From Epinephelus fuscoguttatus (taxonomy: Eukaryota; Chordata; Actinopteri; Perciformes; Serranidae), in assembly GCF_011397635.1 (NCBI RefSeq), contig NC_064761.1:42372143-42436142 (forward strand): a stretch of 64,000 nucleotides of DNA, read 5' to 3'. Below the pieces are notes generated by a model. That model was not told the origin of the DNA, searched no databases, and saw nothing but the letters and a program-made list of their open reading frames with translations. The number at the start of each line of letters is the position of its first letter. Within the stretch, counting starts at the first letter, position 1. A program made the position numbers and the translations under genes. Of the stretch, positions 1 to 10,763 are shown piece after piece.

Positions 1-2111
1 TGTGTTATCTCAGTGACATGTTGAAGATGTGCTGGTCTCAAACTAAAGTAAGAGCCTGTCACCTGTAGCTATTTTTAGCTCACTGACACTGTCTCTGTTT
101 GTATTTCCTTTCCTGCAATATTTCTAACTGCTCGCTATGTTTTAGGCAATGTAGTGCACAGCTCACGCCACCAGAGGTCAGCCTTTAGTGGTGGAGCTGG
201 CAGCTGAGTTGAGAAAGATGGCGACTGTGGGTGGTGAGGATAACGTTACAGGACTGGGAAAAAAGCTAAATTCCTCTGCTCATGTTCTGGAGTATTGCCA
301 CGTGTAACTTTATTTTGACATGACGTCCTCCAACTACAAAAGCAGTTATAAGCCACCTGATTTTATCCAACACATCTATTTTGTTCAGCCCATTATTGCG
401 TCGGTACCCACTGCAGCAACATGTTTCACTGGGTCCTCCTATCTGTTCGTTGTTTTGTGGGGCGTAAGCATTTAAACCCAGCAAGACTTGTCGAAGTAAG
501 CGACTTGCGTATTAGAAACACAGCACTGTAGCACAGACAATGACATACATGATACAATTAGTGCGTTCACACGACATTAGAGAAAATCGATTTAATTGTG
601 TCAGTCCAAGTAAAACCGGACTTTTAAAATACATGTAAACATGTTAGTCGGACTGAAATTGTACTAAATCAGATTTCTAAAACACGCCCAGATAGTGTGA
701 TTAGGAGTCGAATTACTCGTGTGTAAATTCAGTCAGTCAGACCAAAAGTGGCCGAGGCGCTCTGCACATGCTCCACAGTTTCCTCCTCTGGCTTTGACCT
801 GGAAGTCTGATAGCATTAAATGTGTAACAGAAGAAGAAGCCAGTAGCAACGTGGTGAAATCTGCATCCAGAGCTGTGCTTTTTCGGACGTACGAGGAGAC
901 AGTTTATGCTGTGTTAGCTGAAAGACCTAAATATTTTGAAATAAATGGATGATGAAAACACAGAATGGCGGTGTGTTAAGAAAAAAAAAGAGGTGGAACA
1001 GTTGGACGACACTCGATTGTTAAGGTCCAGTAGTAACAAGCTGAAAGGGGGCATATCGCCACCTATCGTAGAGGAGTCGGACATACTTCAGTTAACAAAT
1101 CAATTCCCCTCCCGTGCTTGTTTACTGGGACAAGCACAGTAGTCCACTAACTGTACATGTAAATATACTCCATGACTTCTATCACCAGCAGCTCAGCTTT
1201 TACGTTTTGTTTTTTTGTTAAACAAATACCGTCATATACGTATACCCTGGTGAAATGTCTGGAAGCTATGATGGCATGAAAAATTAAATACTGCCCAAGC
1301 CTACCAGTCCATATCTGGTTGATGAGACGTGGTTATACTGAAGGATAATACTGCTAATGAAACACACACATTTCCTATCATTTCTTGACAGTAAAAGCAT
1401 CCCACAGGTTCGCAAATGGAAAGCTTTCAATGTAAAGCAGCAATAGAGGAAATGTTGGCTTTGCATTAGCAGTAAATTAACACAGCTTTAAGTGATAAGT
1501 ATACAATAAAACATGCTTGATATCTTCAAGGACAAATATGAACATTAGAGTGCAAGTGTAGGGAGCTGCAGGGAGACTATCAAAAGTATTGAGAGCCGAA
1601 CGCACAAAAACTTTATAAGAACAGCTGTCTCTAGTCTGCAGCACAGACATGCAGGAGTCTAACCACTGAGGACACATCTCAGGGGAGAGGACTGTCACGG
1701 GTTGGCATGGAAACGCATGTTGGCACAGCGCAGCTAAAAACGGACCAACCCGTGGAAAAACCCTTATACATGCAAAGTCACAAGGAGAGTGTTACAAGAA
1801 TAGAAAATGTCATGAACCCTCACCTATTGGCTGAAGGCAACCAATTGTTTCATCTTGCACCACAATGGCCTGCACCGCCCCTTCACCGGGAACTGTCTTA
1901 ATTTGTGTCAGAGGTCACATAGGCCTCGCTTAAAAAGACAGGAAATGTCTGTTTCAGCTGTGCAGGAACTTTTTTTTTTTTTTCATGGAAGAAGGAACAC
2001 ACCTGACTGAGCTGCTCTGCTTACAGACTCAAAGCTGTGTGTGATCACTCTGCTTTGTGAGTGTGTGCATTTAGTTTGTTCATTCTGACCTGTGTGTGTC
2101 TTCTCCTCCAG
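1..2111. other. Left-edge non-coding stretch upstream of the tmed5 last exon
   Basis: No convincing exon was found. The stretch is probably tmed5 intron, because the first coding segment (2112) begins at a splice acceptor and earlier exons must lie to the left of the window. Short open frames around 719-1142 have no recognisable domain. They lie in sequence that begins with a phrase common in fish DNA-transposon ends (around 560-700), so I read them as repeat remnants. Confidence 0.5.
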
Positions 2112-2327
2112 GACACCATCAACAACGTGAAGGCTCGGCTGGGCAAGAGCGTGCACATCCAGACGGTGCTGCGGGCGTTCGAGGCTCGCGACAGAAACAT
2201 CCAGGAGAGTAACTTTGACAGGGTGAACTTTTGGTCTGTCATAAATCTCATTGTTATGATGTTGGTATCGGCGGTTCAGGTCTACCTGGTCCGCTCGCTG
2301 TTTGAAGATAAAAAAATCCGCACATAA
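2112..2327 (+). CDS. tmed5: TMED5, p24-family cargo receptor, last coding exon only
   Basis: p24/TMED proteins cycle between the ER and Golgi in COPI and COPII vesicles and help select cargo such as GPI-anchored proteins. This exon carries the C-terminal 71 residues: the membrane-proximal coiled coil (ARDRNIQESNFDRVNFWS), one transmembrane helix (about residues 40-60 of the exon) and a short cytosolic tail, FEDKKIRT. The ARDRNIQESNFDRVNFWS stretch matches TMED5 better than TMED1 as I remember both, which share a subfamily. The exon opens after a pyrimidine-rich acceptor ending at 2111 and closes with TAA at 2325-2327. Earlier exons with the signal peptide and GOLD domain are outside the window. 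The cytosolic end keeps the basic residues expected for COP coat binding. Confidence 0.9.
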   Translation, partial: DTINNVKARLGKSVHIQTVLRAFEARDRNIQESNFDRVNFWSVINLIVMMLVSAVQVYLVRSLFEDKKIRT

Positions 2328-2449
2328 CACCACCCCAAACGGAGGGACAGAGGGAGAGAAACTAACGCACTTGCCCTCGGATACCTTTGGTATTTTTTTC
2401 AGCAGATCTCCTGGCTTGTGACTTTTAAAACAAGATGTCATCTGTACAT

Positions 2450-2492
<43 letters not shown>

Positions 2493-3853
2493 TTTTGACA
2501 TTCTTAATGACAGTGTCACCTCTGTTGTTGCTCTTGTCCTCAGTCAACTGGAGTTTGTGGGACAGTGGGAGTCCCCGATTTGGAACATGAACTTATAACT
2601 GTCTGCCCCTCAACTTTGCAAACTTTGCTACAGAACAAAAGTCTCTTAGTCTCTCTTTAAAACTTGTATGTTGTTTTATAGTCCTCCCTAGTGGCTGTGA
2701 TTCTTCGCAGAAAGTGACATAACATGCATGTTTACGATGTGACTATTTTTCTAACGCTAAAAGGCCGATTGCAAAAACAAAATGTCCTCTTTTCTTTGGA
2801 CATGTTTTTATTTGAGATAAACTAGATGAAGAAATAGTATGTTGTCTGAAGAATTTGATTTATTTCTGCCAAATAAGAGTGGGAAGTGCAATCAGTCTGT
2901 CATGAAGTCTTCCCCCATATGGTCGTACCTTTGTGTTACTAAGACGCCTTCGTGGTTTGTGTTTAGCTGCCAGCCTTTTGCCAGTCAGTGAGGCCTTTGA
3001 ATATTTCCTCCATTGCTGTTGACATTGATGTTGTTTTTAGAAATTTAGTCACACTTTCCCTTTCATGCCAACACAAAAAAAGTCAGGTGTCTAGGTAGGA
3101 CCACGCTGCTAATCTTTGGCACTCATGGGGCCATGGAGTAGGAGTAAAGGAAATGGGTCATCTCCAAATCTCTTAATGACTACTGCTCGACTTTCCTCTG
3201 CCATGACTTGTGGCCTAAATGGCAGCTGCCCTCCTCTGTGAAGCCTCACTGCTGCTGGCGGGTGTCTTTTTACAGCCACCTACTGTGTGAAGATGTTGGG
3301 CCTGCCTGTCTCTCTGGTGTCTATTTCTATCTTACCGTCACCTGGAAGGTCATTACCACTACTACATGGGTACACTGCTGAGTTTAATATGCACGAGCCA
3401 CTCGCTGCCTTGGCTACGTCAGCGTGCTTTTTAAATGCGTTCGTATTTTGTTGGGTATTCACGTTTTATCAGCCATCGTTACAAACTAACATCTGATCAT
3501 TGCACTGTCTCTGATGCCACAGAACTTATATTTTTGTCTTCATATTCGTAGAGCACAATTAAACACAATGGGCCCCTGAGTGTTTTTAATCGGGGACCAT
3601 CTTAAACGGGTCCACAGCTTGTTCTGATATGAGAGTTAAGGAACTGCTCAAGAGGTTTTTTTTGTCTCATTGGTTGCTTATTTGGTATTAAGACAGTACC
3701 GTGGCTTGTGAACAGATTACTTTTATTGTTGTTACTGGGCTCCACAGGTGGTTCGTCACTACCCTGCTGGATGCTCTTGTTGCCATCTTTTGCCCTGTGC
3801 TGTAAGATAAAGATCAAACAGTGAGTTCATGCCTTCATAATTTAACAGCCTTA
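2328..3853 (+). other. Presumed tmed5 3' untranslated region and spacer
   Basis: No further coding signal was seen after the tmed5 stop. A CA microsatellite lies close behind it. No canonical AATAAA was found near the stop; an AATTAAA-like site around 3556 is a possible polyadenylation signal. The exact transcript end cannot be fixed from sequence. Confidence 0.4.
2453..2488. repeat. (CA)n microsatellite
   Basis: About 17 uninterrupted CA units, lying in the presumed tmed5 3' untranslated region. Confidence 0.95.
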
Positions 3854-4486
3854 GGCCCTGATCACACAGAAAGCGTTTTAGCAGCTGAAGGCGGCTTTTT
3901 GAATGAAGTTTGTCGCTTGCTGTTTTTGCGTTGCTATGCGCCTCGTGTTTCTGCGCTCAAGGCGTGTGGCATTTTTGCCGGATCTCTCTGAGCTCTTCGA
4001 GTCGAAAAAACTTCAACTCAGAGCAGAAAATCACCCCACGTCATCTCTTTTTTCCCATTGTCCCATTGGATGATTTGAGAGGCGGGCCTTCTGCAGTGGT
4101 CACGACAACAAGTTTACAGTTGGTAAGCAATGAAGGAGAATCTGGTGGTAGCGGTTGCTGGATACCCAGAGCTGTGCAACCTGACGATTGACAGCAGGTT
4201 GTCAAACTGCCTCCAAGACATCCTAAAATCTGCCTGTAAACATCCATCATGGAAGCAAAGCTCCTGGACCAACTGGTGGTGCTTCCTGTAATCCAGCCTC
4301 TTTTTTATGGTCTCATGTGCCCACACAGATCTCTGTTTATCTGCTGACAGCCTCTCACCCTCAACCAGAGCTACAGCAAGTACCCTCTGCCTCAACATTT
4401 TAGGAACTAGATACTAATTACTGTGGCATTCAATTAAAAAAAAAAGGCAGTGCAACCTGCAAAACGCTTTCTGTGTGATCGGGGCC
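3854..4486 (-). mobile_element. PIF/Harbinger-type DNA transposon derivative with a transposase remnant
   Basis: The ends are inverted repeats of about 28 bp (GGCCCTGATCACACAGAAAG at the left, its near-complement at the right). They are flanked by the trinucleotide TTA at 3851-3853 and 4487-4489, the target duplication typical of PIF/Harbinger. On the minus strand at 4114-4398 an open stretch reads like the N-terminal part of a Harbinger transposase (VQELCFHDGCLQADFRMSWR, then QFDNLLS). The catalytic part is absent, so this is an internally deleted, non-autonomous copy. The interior differs enough between the two ends to suggest moderate age. Confidence 0.8.
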
Positions 4487-4750
4487 TTACGTTGGAACTA
4501 AGTGCTGTAAAACCAAATTTTGTTGAACAGTTCTACCACACAGTAAGTAAGAAGTATTGTCGGTCACCACGATAACATATAGGATGCCTATTGTTGAAAG
4601 AAACAGTCATTGTGTGCCTCAGTTTAAGTGTGTACTACCATTCTCTATTCCTCTGCACACCTGATCTCTCTGTGGTATCCAGTGTCTAATTTAAGTACTG
4701 TATGTTGAGATTCTATACATCTTTGATAGTTTAATACTATAAAGTTGCAG

Positions 4751-5081
4751 TTAAAGGTCCAGTGTGTAGGAGTCAGAGGCATCTGGTGGCAGAAATGGTA
4801 TATAATATTCATAATTATGTTTTCATTAGTTCATAATAGTAAGATTTTTTGTGTTTTTTGTTGCCTTAGAATGAGCCATTTATATATCTACACACAGAGC
4901 AGGTTTTCTTCCACAGAGTCCGCCATGTTGTTTTACAGTAGCCCAGAATGGACAAACCAAACGCTGGCTCTAGATAGCACGTTCACATTTCTTTTTCTCC
5001 GACGTGTTTGGCACACTGAAGAAGATGCAGTTCTGTCACTTCACCACTAGATGCCACTAATCCTGCACACTTGAACTTTAA
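4751..5081. mobile_element. MITE, GGTCCAGTGTGTA family, copy 1
   Basis: Begins TTAAAGGTCCAGTGTGTAGG and ends with a degenerate complement (CACACTTGAACTTTAA). Internal landmarks shared with the other copies in this window are a phrase about tissue-neutral 'GCAGAAATGGTATATAATATT' sequence after the left end and a 'CACTAGATGCCACTA' type phrase before the right end. At least four more copies lie at 17709, 22827, 41905 and 43541. It is non-coding. Confidence 0.75.
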
Positions 5082-5497
5082 AAGCAGTTACTGATTTATT
5101 TTAAAGTGCTTCGAAGTTCTACAAAAATAAAGAAATATTTTTAAAGTATTTTATAAGTTGCTGAGTAGGACATTGTTAAAGTCTCTGGGTCAACAGCCAA
5201 ACTGTCTTTGAAAAGTATTTTTACTTCTCTGATGGAGCAGTGGGGGAAGAGGGAAACATCGAAAGATATTTATTCAACTAATGTCCTGTAGTTGTAAATG
5301 TGTATAAATTAAACAATCATACATTTTTCTGACTTGTGCGTCCTATTGTGTTCCTACTGAGCAAAAACATGTTATTTAATTGAATTATTGTATTGCATGT
5401 GGAGACAGTATATCACTCTGTAATGCAGATACCTGCAGGAAAGGGAAGGTGTCTTGAAGCATGCAGCAGCTCAAGTGAAGCTGAAGTGACCCAATCA
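5082..5497. other. Spacer, possible 3' UTR of the minus-strand exon at 5498
   Basis: AT-rich, with no gene seen. If the minus-strand exon at 5498-5636 is real, its 3' untranslated region would run into this stretch; complements of AATAAA occur around 5090 and 5266. Confidence 0.35.
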
Positions 5498-8400
5498 TCA
5501 AGCTGCACGACTAGCTGGTGTCTTCCTCTGGATCGGGTTGTGCAGAGTCACAGGTCTGATGATTAAACACTCCTCTAGTGCTGAGCTGGCTGAGCTGGAG
5601 ACCTCTGTCCAGCACAGCGGACGAAGCCGAGGAGGCCTGAAAGGAGAGGAAGTGATATTGGGCTTGTGCTGGTCATCAGCACTACTCATCCTCACATCGT
5701 TACACCTTGATTAATGACACTTACCGGCACATCAGATGTTTTGTGAATGATCCAGTACCTCTGGAAACGATGTCTTTGTTAAGCCACGGACTTGTCCTCA
5801 ACTAGAATCAAAGATAGGCAAGGTGCAGATGGATTGATGAAGAGATTAGGGCAAAACTCAAACACGTTGTGACTAACTCAAAGTCAGAGTAAATGTTCCT
5901 TCTCATTAAGTGTAAATGCAAGATTTCAAATCTGATTAATTTACTGTGGCATTTGGAGTTTGTGGTTCCTTTGCCACCATGCCGAGGCTGACAGTTTTCC
6001 TGCTCGCTTGAGTTGTCACGTTGGAGACAGAGGGCTTTGGCCTCTGATGTAGGATTCTGTTATTTTACAGATGTAGACACACACGGTTATGGATAAATAT
6101 CACAGTAAGCATGGCACATGTATTTAAACAGTCGGCGTGATGAGAATAATCACAGGTTACCTTCCTGCAGGCATGCTTTGGTTATTGGCTGGTCTGTCCG
6201 CAGAGAAGGGGCCACATATGTTCACCACAGACACCTTGTCAAAGGAAAAGGAAGACGGTGACAGATTGTAACGTTCCTTTTTAAAGAATCCAACAACAGG
6301 AGCAGGGCGCAGGAGGTAAATGTAGCATGGTTAATCAGTTTTTAATTCAACAGCCACAACACTCTGCAATTAATCAACTGTGCAACATTCTTAACACCTC
6401 TGAATGTATTTATTTAGTCAACTTACAATGCACAGAACTGTACATACTTCTTATACCTATTCTTTTTCTTGACTTTATTCTATCGATGTATATATTGTAG
6501 TTACCATTATAGTGTAATACATATTTTATATTTCTGAATGTAACACTAGTTTACACAGTGTAATGTAGCACAATGCACATATTTGTGTATTTTTACACAC
6601 TTACAGGAGATATATATCTTATTCTTAATATATTAAGTACTGATATTAACATTGTAAAGGTTTGAGATTTATATTTACATAAATCTTTTTCAGTGTCCTA
6701 TTCTTATTTTTTTAATTCTCTATTCTTTACTTGGTACATCTAACGCCACGACTCTACACACTCTGACACAGTAGGTGGTGGTATGCACCTTTAAAGCGGG
6801 TTTGCGAACCACCTTTAAAATCGAAGAAGAAGAAAAGCAGACGCTCTGCTAACCACTTCCGGAAAACTGACAGAATGAGATAGTTGCATACGCGCTCAAC
6901 AAAATTTCATCTCAGGTAGGCGGAAAAACATTTTGAGATATTTATGGAGATTGTTAGACAGACCGTCAACGTGTTAGTGTTCAGAAACACGCGTGTACAC
7001 GTGGAATATCTGGTTTTATTGTCGCGTCAAACCCGGAAGTACCGATAGTTTCATGCTAGTAGCACCGGGGTATGTTAAGTTACAGTTAAATCTGTTCAGA
7101 AAAGATTGCTTCACCTGACCGCAACACATCACGGATATGATTAAATCTTTCTTTCAGCAAACTGTATAGACTCAAGCTGTTAATGAAATAATTAATGTAT
7201 TCATTACATTTCAGATAGCCTTTTAGCATCCAAGCTAACAATTAAAATAAGCTCAGACAAATTAGCACAAACTAGTTAAAAGAGATGTCTGCCTTCCACC
7301 TGTCATTACACATTAAAATCTGTTTATAAATGATATATATTGGAAGAAGCTCTTGATGACTAATCGTGAATGGGGCCAAACAGGTGTCTTTTATAATTAT
7401 TTATAAGTATTACCCTGTCAGTTACTACAGGAAGGAATAGCGATAATAAAGACTTAAACACTAACTGCTCTACTTTAAAGACTTAACATTCTTATGGGAC
7501 AATGTGTGGTGTTTGGTTTCTTTAAAACCCCACGACAATAAGACATTTTTTGGTATAATAAATTCAGTAATGCCATTGTTTTATTCATAAAAGTAAATTT
7601 AGCAATAAAAACCCCCAACTTGTTTTGTTGTTTTCCCACAGGATGTTGATCAATATACAATAAAAAATAAAAAAAAATATTAGTAAGCATGAACAACTCT
7701 CTCTCAAATCCAAAATCAAGAGCACTAAAACTCAAATTTGTGATATCATAGGGTGTAAAATCTGGAGCTGCTCCACAGAGAGTGAATTGGGAAAGATATT
7801 GTAGATGGCACTGAGAGCACTCAGGGGAGTGTTCAGAGTATATGGGGACATTTTCTGTTTCACAACTGAGAACATTATGTTTGAATAAAGCTCATTTGGG
7901 TATAAAAATGAAAACAAACATTATGTGCGTCCACAAAATCAGTCTCCTATTCATTGTGTATGGAGCAGCTCCATACTTTATATCCTACGACATCATAGTT
8001 TGAGACTTCCTCCTCTGGTTTCTGGCTTTGAGACAGAGTAGCTCATGTTCACAAATATTAATTGAACTTTCCTAGGCCATGAAAATAACATATTAGAATT
8101 CTTAATTTAGGTGGCGTTCCCCTTTTAATATCTGTACATTTTCTAATATTTTGGTTGGTGTGATAAACCACTGTCTCTTCTGTTATTGTTCTTCTGCTTG
8201 TACAGCACTCTCTATAAAGCTAAATGATGGTTAACTCTGAGCTACTTTGAGTGATGGGTAAGTAAAATCCTCGTCGACAAATCTGACTGTATTTGTGTTT
8301 TGTCAGGGTGATGGGGCCAGACAGTGCCCCAGGTCCAGCTGTGTCCTGGCGGAAGGTGCTGTGGGAGCGACAGCCATTCCCTGATAACTATGTAGACCAG

Positions 8401-10763
8401 CGGTTCTTGGAGGAATTACGGAGGAATGAGGGCATCCGGCAGTACCGCTACTGGGCTGTGGTGAGAGAAGCAGGCTTCGTCGGTGAGCAGCTGTCCTGTG
8501 TGGCCATTTTTATCTCAGTCTGGCTCTACATGGAGCAGGTAAAGCTTTAGAAAATATGTGAGCACACTGTGCTTTTAATGCATGAAATAGTGTACATGAA
8601 ATGCATACTGAATCCACCTCTCTGCTGTCCTCACAGGGTCGGCTGTCCCCTGAGACGCTGATATGGACCAGCCTTGTCTGCGCCCTGTTGGGTTATGGAC
8701 TGCACCAAGCCTTGACGTCTCAAGTGGAATCAGGCTGTGAGCCCCGGACTCGTCTGGCTGACTTACAGAGTGCCACTATTTTTCTTTCCTTCACCTTTGG
8801 CTTCTCGCCAGTTTTAAAGACACTAACTGAGTCTGTGAGTACGGACACAGTGTACGCCATGTCTGCTATGATGCTGCTGGCCCACCTGGTGTCATTCCCT
8901 TATGCCCAGCCCTCACCCCCAGGAAGCCTCTCCCTAAACGCAGCCCTGTTTGCCTCAGTGTGTTTAGCCTCAAGGTTACCTGGGGCTCTGCACACCTTCG
9001 CCATGCTCAGTTGTGCCCTGCTGATGTTTGCACTGTGGCCCTGCTTGCTGCAGAGACTGAGGGAGAACGCACCCATGCACTTTACTGGGGTGTGTGTGGG
9101 AGTGTGTATCGGAGGGGTGGGTGGTCTGGGGTCCCAGTGGCCAGGGGGAGCCGTGCTTTTAGCCCTGGCCTTAGGGAGTGTTACATTACTCTGCCCCCTG
9201 CTGCTAGTTAGACTGCAGAGGCACAAGGACAACATCCACGGGCCCTGGGACGAGGCTGAGATTCACGAGGACCTCAGCCACTTCATTCACTAGTGGACAT
9301 TTAATGTGTAAGCCAAGGGAGAATTTTATATGAATTAATTTAATGTCAGTTTGCAGTGTTATGTTGGTGCTGTAGATCCAAACTGACAGACGTTAACTCT
9401 TTTATCACTGGCCCACATCTGCTTGGACAGCCACGACAACTTGTTATACTCTCACAGAGAACATGAAGATGTTTTTAATGATCAAGCTGCTATTGTCTTA
9501 CAAGTGTTGACCTCAGAGTTTATATGGAAGGTATCAACTAACGTGATGCAGACGTGCATTACTGGACACATTCTAATGCTATGCACTAATTTGATATCAG
9601 TGATGTTTTAATAATCTGTGGGAGATGCTCCATGTTTTTATTGTTGTGTACAGTATGTTGTTGGTGTTGTGTGTGAATGGACGGATGCTTAGTCTCGAGC
9701 TGAGTGGCTTCAAATTGTAAATGTACAAATTATGATTTTAAAGGATTTTCCCAATACAAAGGAGTTATTAAAAGATCATTTTTACCTGCTACTGTCCAAG
9801 TGTAATCAACGATGATTAAAAAATAGCCTCAAACGTATTGTCAGTTGTACATGAGGCTGATTTCATTTTAATTTTTGACAAGCAAATTTAATTTAATTTT
9901 AATGGTGTGAACTCTCCTTTCCAATATTCTAGGATTACATGAGTAAATCTGGGAGAAGTCTAGTATAACCTTTATCATCATACAGGGCAGAGAACATGCA
10001 GCTCTCTTTCTCATTTAGTTAAACAAAAGAAGAATACAGATTCAGTGCACTAATAGCACAGTAACAAAAGAGCAGAGGTAAATCACACTAGACAAATATG
10101 AGTCACATTTGAAAGTAGTTTCACACATTGCTCAAACTCCTCCAGGAAAACAACAGAATACTGCTTTTTATTTCTAAATTTGCTTTCATGAATTTAAAAA
10201 AGAAATTGGCTAACAGTTTCCTTGTAACCATGATGCATTCCCGGACACACCCTGGTCAGTGACGTCACCATGGCGTTGCCCATTGATGGAAAACACCTGT
10301 TGAAACTGTCACGTTGCCTAAAAACCTCACAGCAGCAGCTCTCTGCCCTGTTAAGACCAGTTATTAAACTTCTACGTCATGTTTAACCTCCTTGTGTCAG
10401 TGTGAAGAAGAATGGAACTGTTGTTGCTTTTGTTTATTTTTCATTTTTTTGTTTTGTTTCAATATATTAAAGAAGAGCTAACATTAAATGTCGGCGGATT
10501 ATCTTGTCTTAATATTCTCCTTCACTTCTACAGAATAAAAACCTTTTGTTAGACTAGTTTTCATGTTCAGAAAACGCAGCATGGCAGCCAATTCATGACG
10601 TGAACACAAAATAAAGTGTGCGGCACCAGAGAGCCTGAACGCAGCACCGCCCGCAGTGTGTGATGGACGCTAGGTGTCATACCTTCACCTCTTCTTTCCC
10701 CGGCTTGCTGCGAGACGTGACGGCGGGCTTTGCAGTTGGTGTTGGCTGCTGTGGTGGCGCCAT
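5498..10763 (-). CDS. Candidate small multi-exon gene on the minus strand, enclosing pigc; not recognised
   Basis: I do not recognise this gene. Four exon-like segments have good splice sites: 10683-10763 (ATG start, 27 codons, proline/lysine-rich, [20 protein letters not shown] at the start, donor GTATGA), 6161-6234, 5725-5760 (36 nt) and 5498-5636. Joined in that order they stay open for 109 aa and stop at 5498. If the 74-nt segment at 6161-6234 is skipped, the frame changes and gives about 80 aa with an acidic end (stop at 5511), including [12 protein letters not shown]. Both chains are inference. Exon 1 sits in a CpG-bearing patch that could be a promoter. pigc lies on the opposite strand in the first intron. 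Alternatively, the 5498-5636 exon could be the last exon of dnm3, because its phase fits that gene too (863 aa in total). Confidence 0.4.
5637..8310. other. Intronic/spacer sequence with the pigc 5' region
   Basis: Apart from the two short minus-strand exon candidates and the pigc promoter, nothing coding was seen. The stretch 7300-8200 is AT-rich and holds only shadow frames. Confidence 0.5.
6800..7045 (+). promoter_or_regulatory. pigc: Probable pigc promoter and non-coding first exon
   Basis: Two ETS-type motifs are visible: ACTTCCGG at 6855-6862 and its complement form CCGGAAGT at 7033-7040. A good splice donor (CTCAG followed by GTAGGC) at 6915/6916 would end a non-coding exon. The pigc coding exon at 8307 opens with a splice acceptor just four bases before its ATG, so an upstream untranslated exon is required. 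This is the nearest convincing place for it. Confidence 0.5.
8311..9293 (+). CDS. pigc: PIGC, GPI-GlcNAc transferase subunit
   Basis: PIG-C is a multipass ER membrane subunit of the complex that transfers N-acetylglucosamine from UDP-GlcNAc to phosphatidylinositol, the first step of GPI-anchor synthesis. Coding exons 8311-8538 and 8637-9293 join in phase 0 to give 294 aa, against 297 in human as I remember. Recognisable conserved blocks are [19 protein letters not shown] (about residues 19-37), [20 protein letters not shown], and the C-terminal [18 protein letters not shown]. Several hydrophobic helices lie between them. ATG 8311 is chosen because the splice acceptor ends at 8306, which removes the longer open frame's start at 8293. 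The coding region carries one intron (8539-8636), whereas the human coding region is in one exon as I recall. No break was seen. A possible ATTAAA polyadenylation signal is at 9767-9772. Confidence 0.95.
9294..10682. other. pigc 3' UTR and spacer
   Basis: The pigc 3' untranslated region probably ends shortly after the ATTAAA at 9767. Beyond that I see AT-rich sequence without genes. AATAAA occurs around 10533 and 10610 but is not tied to a coding region on this strand. Confidence 0.45.

Noticed and set aside
1983-2519. 178-codon minus-strand frame across the tmed5 exon
   Set aside because: Antisense shadow of the tmed5 exon plus a CA microsatellite (runs of Cys-Val).
8293-8310. Earlier in-frame ATG for pigc at 8293
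   Set aside because: It lies upstream of the splice acceptor that ends at 8306, so it is intronic. ATG 8311 is the first in the exon.
8900-9235. Antisense frame of 111 codons inside pigc
   Set aside because: Shadow of the GC-rich pigc coding region; no independent features.
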